From Oenanthe sinensis (lineage: Eukaryota > Streptophyta > Magnoliopsida > Apiales > Apiaceae), in NCBI GenBank assembly GCA_028671895.1, contig CM053810.1, positions 28,313,501-28,377,500 on the forward strand: 64,000 nt of DNA, given 5' to 3'. Positions within the stretch are counted from its first letter, which is position 1, and each line of letters begins with the position of its first letter. Made by a program: the position numbers and the translations under genes. The notes under the pieces were generated by a model, which was given only the letters and a program-made list of their open reading frames with translations, searched no databases and was not told the DNA's origin. Shown here piece after piece: positions 55,256-64,000 of the stretch.

Positions 55256-56413
55256 TAAAAGGCAGAGTGTCTAAACTTGTAACACTATAACTTATGTAAC
55301 TCAACTAAAAGAAAAGATATTTAACTGGAAGACAATCAAGAACATGAAGACACAAAGAAATCAATATTAAATGAAGACAAGGTAATTGATACAATTCAAC
55401 ATGTTAACTATGATCAAACAAAGAAGAAATCATTGAAAGAAGTTCAAGACAGAGTTGTTCATGCCTCAGTGATTTGTAACTTAAAGGTTCAAGATCATAA
55501 CTATCAGTATCGATAAGACTAATTGATTCCAAGTGAACAAGAAGGAAAGCAATAATTGGAAAGCCACATTACTAATTGAATATGGTAATCTATTCAAGAA
55601 GCAGAGACACTATCAAGACTAGTCACTTATGAATCAGACCATTGCATCAAGTGTCAGGAAATTGATAGCAAGTTTATGTCAGTAATAGAGATCCAGGTTC
55701 AAGAGCTTGTTGAAGAATATGGAAGACATAAAGAAATCACAAGTTCAAGATGTTGCATTGAAGTTTCAAGTTGAAGCCCAGAATTTCTCTAAGTACAAAA
55801 TGTTCGAGATGGCTAAGTAGAATATTCCTATGTAGAAATTCTACTTAAATGTTCGAGATAGCCAAGTAGAATATTCCTATGTAGAAATTCTACTTAAATG
55901 TTCGAGATAGCCAAGTAGAATATTCCTATGTAGAAATTCTACTTAAATGTTCGAGATGGCCAAGTAGAAATTCTCAAGTAGATGTTCTACATAGAGGGCA
56001 GTTTCAACATGACACATGGCATAATCTAATTGGCAGATTTCCAAGCTTTCAAGATAAGATAAGATTTATGTGGACATCATTGGCCCACGTATATCTTAGT
56101 CTTTGAAGACTACAGGACATAGATTACAAGTAGTATAAATAGAAGTACATGTGTATTTTTTTAAGAGAGCAATATTTTCGAGATAAACACTTGTAAAAGA
56201 GAGAGAGAGTATTCACAGAGCTTAGTATCATTTACTACGCTCTTTACTTCTGGTGTACTTTGTAATGAATGTTGTAGCAACCCTTTCAAGTTATATATAA
56301 GACATATATTCCTTGAATCATTGTGTTCATTTATTACATGGTATTTATTGCTTCTTAAATTCGAAAAGTTGTATTCACCCCCCCCCCCCTCTACAACACA
56401 TTTGGATCTAACA
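55256..56413 (+). repeat. RT7 3' LTR
   Basis: 1158 bp, matching 33939-35093. It starts TA rather than TG, has a longer C run near 56368-56379, and ends GATCTAACA. The 49-bp units are at 55801-55988 and TATAAATAG at 56134-56142. TTTTC follows. Confidence 0.95.
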
Positions 56414-58139
56414 TTTTCCATTAAACCTTAATACTTTATGTTTTGAAAATAGTTTTGCAAAACATCCTTATCAGATAGAGGACTATGATTTTCCGAATCA
56501 TAATGCAATTATGATTTACGTCATTTTTGTCCACTTGATATTATCCCCGACTTAAAATAAAAACATGACAATTGGGGTGAATGAATGCTTAACAATACAG
56601 TACTAGGCCTTCAAAGCAATAACCATTGTTTTGGTACTATGAATCAATGTGAAATATACATTGAAACAAGTGTTTAAAAATAAATCATTTTACAAGTGAT
56701 TGGTACCTCGAAGTTAAAATAATTTCTCCAAATAAAATAGCAGTCACAAAGTATCTGCCACTTTAAAAAGAAAAATTAAGAGAGAAAAAGTTTTGTAAGA
56801 TAAAACTTTTAAAACTAGCTTTTGGGAGAGGATATAAGATTTTGAGATTGGAGAAAAATTATCCTCAAGAAAAATTTGATTCACACCCTAGGTTTGAGAA
56901 AATAAAGTAGGGCTGTAAATCAAACGATTTTCAAAAGAGAAGTTTTGAAAAAGAATCTTGATGTTTTCTTCTCTAAAACTGATAGAAAAATGAATGTATC
57001 TTTGAATAATACATTTTGAAAAAGAAATAGACAAGAGTTTCTTTTTAATACATTCAAGTTTAAAATTCAGTCGAAGAAAGAAAACTAATATAAATACTCT
57101 TGTAATACTAAACAGTTACCACAGACATGCATATATAAATCAAATAACATGTGGCAATTATTCAGTAGAACAATAAGCATTTAGACATATTTTTATTATT
57201 AGTGATTTCAGATAAATAACATGTATTATCACTAATAATAAAAATATCACAATCAATTACACGTTGATACCAATTATTTAATATTTATCAATAATTTCAA
57301 AATGTAAGAAATTGTGCTTCTTATATTTTATCAAATCAAAATTATGAAGCTGATAATCATTGAATTGCTTCAATCCATAAATTTAATAAGATAAAATAAT
57401 TTCGCTAAATACTAAAATATTCATAAGTTTGAATATTAGCATCTAACTTCCTACACTATATCTAATAATTGTCACTCTAGCATATTACAATTATACTCAT
57501 AACAATTATTATTGATATATGTAAGCTCGAGAAAATAGTTGAATAGAAATTCACAAGTCCTTTAAATATAGACATTTAACACTTGTGTTCCTAATTGCAA
57601 ATTCTCGCAAACAAAATCAAATTTAGAAATATTTCCTAAGTATATAAAATATTGAGAATTTTATACACATAACTTAGAAAATACTTCGTCTTCCAATATT
57701 AGTGAGTTTTGAAATATGCATTTATTACTTAGAACAGAAATTCTAAATACTGTCACTAATATCAAAAGTATCACAATTATTTGTAACAAAATATTTAAAA
57801 ATATCAGAGAAAAATATCAGAGCAATTAAGCAAGACATCTTGACTAATACTCATCAAATATTTAACATGCAAATAATTATGCTTCTAACTTATGCTAAAT
57901 AAATTAACTACCACTTATGTATATTACATTATAAGCATGATAATTAAACTAATAGCAAAAAGTATGAGGTACTGGATTAAAAATAAATTCATACTTGTGA
58001 ACTCATTTGAGAATTCATTGCAGATGAGATTTCCAACAAATATGCATATAAATAATATCACAAGTTCACTAACCAACTTAGATAAAATGAATTCATCAAG
58101 TTGTTTAACAAATATCTGTAAGTTATTCTTCTAAGGACA
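56414..58139 (-). other. RT6 internal region right of RT7
   Basis: It starts with the duplicated TTTTC. Very AT-rich, no protein recognised. By position it is the pol-ORF3 spacer and part of ORF3 of RT6. Confidence 0.5.
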
Positions 58140-60890
58140 ATCTCGAAAGAAATGATACCTGATGTCCTTGCACATGTTCCATACGTGGTGTGAGGAGATC
58201 AACAGAGTTGCTGGAAATAATGACAGTTTCTAGGAATGCATCTATGTCTTTCTTACAACCTGCATTATCTATATCTATATAGCCAATTAGGTTAAACCTA
58301 GTATCTTTAGGGTCCCAGATTTCAAGAATTGGTGATCCCCTAAGATATCTAACAATTCATAACTTAGCAATAAGATAAGATTTCTAGTATCCACTTGGAA
58401 ACTTGCACATAGGCATATTGAGAATAAAATATATGGTCTTTATGCACTTGAATAAGTAATAAGCTGATCATACCTCTATAGCTTGTCACTTCAGTTCATA
58501 TACCTGATTTGCACTGATCAAGCTTAGTGGTCTGTTGGCAAGAGGTCTTGGCAGGTCTAGAATCTTCCAAATTGCGCATCTTCAAAAGATCCTTGACTTA
58601 CTTTAATTGCCATTATTCTTTCGAATTACTTATAATCCAGAAAGAATTGCAACTCTTCGAACAAGCTCATCTTGTACCTACTCTGCATTAACTTGGCAAA
58701 AATATCTTGCCAAATTTTCGTTAGTAGACCCACATATAATATAATCATGGTATACTAGCACATATATGACATTGTGCGTGTCTAGTATTCTAGAGAGATA
58801 TATGTATAACGACTCTATTAAAAATCATTTTCAAGTAATTAATAGTTAGAGTGTCATACCATGTCCTTGACGATTTGCTTCAATCCCTAACTCCATTCAT
58901 AGAGAGCTTGTGAAGAGAATGATATACAAATTCTAATGGATTTGCAACTTCAAAGTCCAGGAAATGTTGTACATCAACTTCAACTTCTAACTCACCATTC
59001 AGGAGTGCACTTGTTCACATTCATCTGATAGCTCTTCATGCTTGAATGCTCAACATGTGCTAGGAATATCCTGTTATTAAGTTCTTATTATTAGGCCTAA
59101 AATGGATCAAATCTTGTCACTGGTGCTTACTGTTTGATCTTGAAAGTCCCGAATATTATGTTTCCATCATCGTCGATACCTTCTACCTGATAGTAACCTA
59201 TAGCAACCAGTTTGGCTTTGTCCCTCATAACAATGCCAATTACCATCCAGTTTATGTGAACCCTTACTGTACAAATTTTAGCTTCGTCTTGTGGTCTGGG
59301 TTACAACTTCAGTAGTTTCTGCCTTCGAACTGATTGAGATCATCTTGCATTTGCAATCACCCAATCTGGATCAATCAGTGCCTCTTTAGTATTCTTTGGG
59401 ATACCAATTATTGATTGTTGGGTCCCGAAAATATATATGTTCATTTTGATTAGCACTTCTAGCCTTTACTCAAAATCCGGTTTACTAAGAACTAGACTCC
59501 AGGATTTACTTTGACTTCAAACCCTTTGTTTCGGCAGATATGTTCTTGATGAATTCCTTTGATCTTCATTGTGTTGAATACGACTAGTAGATCCTTCTAT
59601 TATTTTGCTCTCCCTGAGTTGCTGTTAGGATGTGTTGAAGATCCTTCATTTTTTTCAGTGGATTCTGTTAACGTTCATGAGTTGTGTAGTTTCACTACCA
59701 TTTCCACTATTAGGATCTGAATCATCATCATTATCATTGATTCCTTCTGCAACCTTAGTTTCAACATCAGTATCTGAATTTGACTCTGACGGGATGTCAA
59801 AAATCAAAGATTCAGAATAGTCTTTCATTTGAATGCTTGGGAGCTTGGTGTAGTAGGTCGATATATTCAGACTTTCAATCACCTTCTGGTTTTACATCAT
59901 TTATGCCTTGAAAGCTTTCGACTTCAATGAGTAGCCAAGGAAATTATTCCATGACCCTTAACTTCAAACTTACCAAGATGCTCATCTAAATCTTCAATAA
60001 ATATCAATTTCCTCTAAACACACGAAGGAGCTTCAGTGTTTGCTTCTGATTGACCATTTACTCATATGATGTCTTTCCACGATCTTGTTGATTAAAGCAA
60101 CATGCTGTGTTAATTGCTTCACCTTCAAAGTACATTTATCAGTGCAGAATTCATATAGAACTTCATTCGTAAAATTCAGTTCCATTATCTGACTTCAAAG
60201 TTCTCACAGCTTACTTTGCTTCCAACTTGATCTTCCTGATGTGATCAATAACCTTCTGTGACGTATTATCTGTTGAATGCACGAACAACACCAACTTGTA
60301 ATTAGGGTTGTCATCAATCACCACTAAGCATATTTCATACATGCCTTATTTGCTTCAGTGTGATGTTTTTATTGAATTCCCTATGTGACGTACTTCAAAA
60401 TGTCCTTCTGGATAGAATTCCAAATGAAGCAGTCCTCTCACCAATTTCTTCTTTATCAAAGAATCCATTGTCTTGTTGACCAAGTGTGAGAGCTTCATTT
60501 GCCATAGCTAACTCTTTACTGATGAAGCTTTACTGAAAAGTTCACTTCACCTTTGCATACGAAATCCATGTCAGCTACGAACAAGATTTCTCACTCTCAG
60601 TTGAGTGAGCTTCCAACCTTCTTGTTTGAGATCAAACACTTTTCCTTTTCAATGCTTTTCCAGAAAACCCTTGACAAAGAATTTCCTAGTGCCCTGTAGA
60701 TAGTGCTTAAGTCTTTCCACAAGAAAGATCCTTCCACTAATGACAATTCCAAATATAACCAAATCCCTTGTACATCCTTTGTTGTCATCTCCAAAAGTTA
60801 CCATTGGGTAGGCTTTCTCAACCAACTGTGATGTCAGAGCTTTAATCTTAATCATATGCCTCGAACAATAAATGTCACGAAGTTACATAA
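58140..60890 (-). pseudogene. RT6 pol relic
   Basis: Read on the minus strand it keeps recognisable but broken pieces in the right order: protease part with a TFGDDNKG motif (about 60780-60810), integrase RTLKSDNGTEF (about 60175-60210), RT with the catalytic motif region reading VYHDYIICGSTNENL instead of YVDDIIFGSTN (about 58725-58765), and RNase H GYIDIDNAGCKKDID (about 58250-58290). Many frameshifts and stops separate them. The best short open piece is 60649-60855. It is a dead copia pol of the Sirevirus type, much older than the neighbouring elements. Residue boundaries are approximate because alignment by eye is uncertain. Confidence 0.8.
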
Positions 60891-61749
60891 CTTTTACCTT
60901 TTGTTACATACTCTGCAATCACAAATGATTAAACTTCTTGGTACTCAACTTCAATTGAGTCCAGATGGGTTAGAGATATTATCAGAGGTAATAACAGCTA
61001 CAATATGCATAAAAGCAAATGGATAGAAGAACTAACAAATTAATTACTAATTTTGTCTAATCCATTTCTGTTGTTGTCTAACATTTTTAACTATCTCTAA
61101 TTACCTAAGTTAGTTTTAGATTAATCCTCGAATCAACAAATATTACTGACTACTTAGATATTCTACCATCTTTTATTATTTTATCCCTAACAAGCAATAC
61201 ATGATATGATATGACATTTAAGTGCAACTATGTGAGTGCGAGCAAATCATATGAAAATAAGCACATAAACAATTTTAAGAATATGCAGAATATTTGAATA
61301 AAACATTATAAGCAATATCATATTCCACATATACTTATCAAGTCATTTATCACAATAAGAGCAAATATAAAATATTTGATCTATGACCTGTTTGTCCATT
61401 TAGTAATTTTCACAACATTAGTAGAGGTATTAAATCACAGAAGATTTAACTCAAGTTCCAGCAAATGTTTAGGGATACACCTAACCGTCTAGAACACCCT
61501 ATCTAATTCTAGATATTCATTTTACTGCATATAAAATCAAGTATGAAATGTACTAATTAAACTCATAAATCCTAGCATGCAATCTTATTCTTAGCAATCA
61601 ATTAAGCATTTAAGTCCTAAGATGCTAACATGCTCACATGAATATAATACATTTCAATACCTAATAATCATACAGTTCTGAATTAGATAAATGTATACTA
61701 GTTAGAATGTGTACATGTGAAGTGCTTAGTGATTCATCTCCAGTGTTGG

Positions 61750-62440
61750 TCATTAATGCCAGATATCCATTTGATTTATCACTTTCACTGATAGAATCAT
61801 TTTCTTGTACAGGCTTCTTCAAACTGTGTAGCAAACCTAAACTTGTCTTTCAAATTTAAACCAACCATGTCTTGCAACCACCTCTTGAACTGATCTTGAA
61901 AATCTCCTTTATGGAATCTATAAGTAATGACCTTAGATTTAGAATTTGGATTCCGTCTGAATCTGATGTCACTGAACTTCCTATTGCCCTGCAGACTTGA
62001 CTTGTAGTCCAGTTCTCAAGTTATTCCAAAGTGTCAAATATACATATAACACCTTGACCACTATCTCGAGCTACAACATCTTCAATACAGCTTCTAGGAT
62101 CAATTCGTTTCTGTTCAAAGGTTCTCAACCTTAACTTCAATCAAATTTGGTTCCTGGGTCACAAATATAGTGGATATGCTAACAACCTGTTTTACTAAAT
62201 ATTATCTTCTTCAGCTTTTGTTCTAGTTCATAGGCCTTCAGCACACAAATAGTTCCTCTAAAGATAATATGGTTGTATCCTTAGATTCCCAATTGTTGTA
62301 TCCTGTGTTCCAGATGATCTGCAGTGTTAGCACGAACTTCCTGTAATTTCCTTGTTGAATAATCTTTAAGGTTTCTACTGAGATTCCAGGTAGTCCAGTC
62401 TGTTCTCCTTCACTACTTTAAACCCTAAGATTTTTCATCC
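61750..62440 (-). pseudogene. RT6 gag relic
   Basis: The minus strand around 61900-61985 encodes RKFSDIRFRRNPNSKSK, corresponding to the ARKFGNMRFRRN and ARKFSNIRFRKS blocks of RT5 and RT7 gag. The surroundings hold no long frame. It lies where gag of RT6 should be, between the pol relic and the leader. Limits are estimates. Confidence 0.65.
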
Positions 62441-63560
62441 AAAAATTCAACTCGAATCAACCAAAAACTGTACCCAAAATAATCTTTTCTTTTGCAGCTT
62501 CCAAAATATTAATGGGATCCTATGGAGTAAACCTCTGAGGAAATTAGTACCACTATTTCTTCAACCTGTTCCAGAATTAACTTCATTGGATAATCTTCAG
62601 TCAATTTTGGTTGTCTTCAATGCCCGGAAAAATCTTCAACTACAAACCCCTTGAACACCCTCGAATTAATATTTAAGAAAAATTTAAATTTACAGAATTT
62701 TTAATTTTCATAGAAAAAAATTAATCAAAAATAAAAATTTACAACAAATAAATTTTCAAGAATTTCAAATTTTCTTAAAAATTAAAATATCATAAATTAA
62801 TATTTTAAGAAAAATTTTAGTTTTCAAGAATCTTAATTTTTCTGTAAAAATAAATAAATCTAAAATAAAAAATTAAAGAGAACAAAACTTGGGGTACCAA
62901 ATAACAATTTGGTGTGGGTGTCGACTTTTATGTACTAACTAATGCCTTAGACAATTCTAACTACTCAGGTGTCGAATTCCTCTTCAGCATGTAAACTCGG
63001 TGTCGAAAATAATTTCACTTGTATGTGTCGAGTTTTTCTTGATTAGTATGTGTCGAATTCATGTGACCTTGTTGTCGAATAATACAAAAAAAACTAGGTG
63101 TCGATTTTTTTTCACCTAGAGTTACTAGGTGTCGATTTGTTAACACCTGTATGAATGCCTTGGACGATCACCAAGTCACACCCTTCTATGTGTCGATGTC
63201 TTCAACAATGTGTATTGCCCTTATATGTGTCGCTTCTTGGCCGCTATAACAAAAAATGGACCACATAATGTTTAATAAATTTAAATTATAAACTTAATTT
63301 TTAAAATTTATAACATAAACTAATAAAAGTTTATAAAATAAATTTTATAAAAGTTTATAAAATAAATTTGAGTTAAAATTTATAAAATAAACTAATTAAA
63401 ATTTATAACATAAACTAATAAAATTTTAAAAAATAAATTTTATTTAAAAGTTTATAATTAAACTTATTTAACAAGACTTCTAATCATTCTGAGTTCAAAC
63501 AGCTTCGTCACGGTGAGTTTCACTGAACCAACGGATCTTGATTTGTATATCAATCAGCAA
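62441..63560 (-). other. RT6 leader with GTGTCGAATT words
   Basis: About 1.1 kb before gag on the minus strand. 62640-62880 and 63260-63480 are extremely AT-rich (TAAAATTTATAA repeats). 62915-63235 holds about ten GTGTCGA(A/T)T-type words like those in the RT6 LTR. Confidence 0.7.
62915..63235 (-). repeat. GTGTCGAATT repeat cluster in RT6 leader
   Basis: Copies near 62918, 62968, 62999, 63022, 63049, 63072, 63098, 63128, 63190 and 63225, all in the same orientation as in the LTR. Confidence 0.85.
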
Positions 63561-63572
63561 ACTCTGATACCA
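63561..63572 (-). other. RT6 primer binding site
   Basis: The minus strand reads TGGTATCAGAGT, one base off the standard iMet site at its end. Confidence 0.85.
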
Positions 63573-63574
63573 AT

Positions 63575-64000
63575 TGTTAGTTCCCAAAGTATCGTAGAAG
63601 GGGGGGTTGAATACGATAGTCACTAAATTAAAAAATTCTTTCGAATCTTTTGCGTATAAATAATTTAGATTTCGGTTAGTGGTTCGAGTCCTTGAGTGTT
63701 TAGGAGGCCGGCTTACTAATTTTCTATTTTTATAAATAAACAATAAAGTTCTAGAAAATTAGCAAGTAATTAAACGAGACAAGTTTCGGGGAATATAACT
63801 TTCGTATATAATCCCTGAGGTTGCTACACCCAGTTAAAAATATAACTGGCTTCCAAAGAACAAATTAGTTTTTTGCTTCTACAAAGAGATATGATTGATT
63901 CCTATTACAATGTATAGATCTGTGAATGAACAAAAAGGAAATCAATCTAACAGAGAGTGTTTTATAATAGCCCTATAAATTTACAACAAAACGAACCGGC
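63575..64000 (-). repeat. RT6 5' LTR, partial
   Basis: The first 426 bp (as seen on the plus strand) of the LTR, TGTTAGTTCCC..., closely matching 29725-30150. It continues past the window. Confidence 0.92.

Larger units (their letters stand above)
33939..56413 (+). mobile_element. RT7: large Sirevirus-like copia element carrying RT8
   Basis: Target duplication TTTTC is at 33934-33938 and 56414-56418. LTRs are at 33939-35093 and 55256-56413 (about 2% different by eye; the 3' copy starts TA instead of TG). Excluding RT8 it is about 15.3 kb. Order: LTR, iMet primer site, 0.8-kb leader with 13-bp repeats, intact gag, broken pol, 1.9-kb spacer with 48-bp repeats, broken ORF3, polypurine tract, LTR. 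It lies inside RT6 in the opposite orientation. Confidence 0.95.
29725..64000 (-). mobile_element. RT6: decayed Sirevirus-like copia element, runs past window end
   Basis: Minus strand. The 3' LTR is at 29725-31545, with polypurine tract 31546-31559. Decayed internal sequence lies at 31560-33938 and 56419-63560. The primer site is at 63561-63572 and the first 426 bp of the 5' LTR at 63575-64000. RT7 (33939-56413) sits inside it. Relics of gag, protease, integrase, RT and RNase H occur in the correct minus-strand order. The base before 29725 (TGCTG) would be one copy of the target duplication. The other copy is outside the window. Confidence 0.88.

Noticed and set aside
59632..59882. Overlapping 62- and 75-codon frames
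   Set aside because: Fragments of the decayed RT6 pol linker (acidic Ser/Asp stretch), not separate genes.

Overview
The window is plant nuclear DNA, most likely eudicot. It consists almost entirely of LTR retrotransposons inserted into one another. I see no host gene, tRNA, rRNA or CRISPR array. The evidence is initiator-Met-type and Asp-type tRNA primer sites, Ty1/copia and Ty3/gypsy proteins, TG...CA LTRs, 5-bp target duplications and AT-rich spacers. The species cannot be told from the sequence.

Layout (element names are mine). RT1 (1-2020, minus) is the 5' end of a Sirevirus-like copia element: leader, primer site and LTR. It interrupts RT2 (plus), a Sirevirus-like copia element, at the end of its RNase H. 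RT2 continues through a hairpin-rich spacer, is interrupted by RT3 (2887-22330, plus, gypsy, target duplication GAAGT), and resumes with a post-pol ORF (ORF3) and an LTR (26524-27872). That same LTR is followed by a primer site and the gag of a tandem copy, RT5. RT3 is a gag-protease-only element and carries RT4 (6649-18907, minus, compact Sirevirus-like copia, duplication AAGTA) inside its gag-protease frame. RT5 is broken by RT6 (29725 to past the window end, minus, strongly decayed copia). RT6 carries RT7 (33939-56413, plus, Sirevirus-like copia, duplication TTTTC). RT7 in turn carries RT8 (43449-50623, minus, Tork-like copia, duplication CTTTA). The nest is therefore four levels deep on the right (RT5 > RT6 > RT7 > RT8) and three on the left (RT2 > RT3 > RT4).

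The Sirevirus-like elements share a plan: LTR, iMet primer site, gag with zinc knuckles, pol (protease-integrase-RT-RNase H) in the -1 frame relative to gag, a long ORF3, then the polypurine tract AAATAGGGGGAGAT. ORF3 of RT2, RT4 and RT7 has a common N-terminal domain (block ending xRFLxxLxN), followed by acidic and coiled-coil regions. It sits where the 'env-like' gene of Sireviruses sits, but I see no signal peptide or membrane anchor. Gag frames of RT4 and RT7 are intact, while pol and ORF3 carry nonsense mutations. None of the elements looks autonomous now.

The most unusual signal is that each Sirevirus-like family carries its own short word, repeated many times in its LTR and again in its leader, pol-ORF3 spacer or coding sequence: CTCGATCT (RT1), AGTCATACCGAG (RT2/RT5), CAGASTCTG (RT4, about 10 copies per LTR and about 30 in the ORFs), GTGTCGAATT (RT6), and TGTTCGAG plus CAAGTAGAATATTC (RT7). 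Other points of interest are the two unlike LTRs of RT8 (the right one has inverted ends), the LTR shared by RT2 and RT5, the mosaic LTR of RT1, and a spacing-conserved motif about 30 nt upstream of the polypurine tract.
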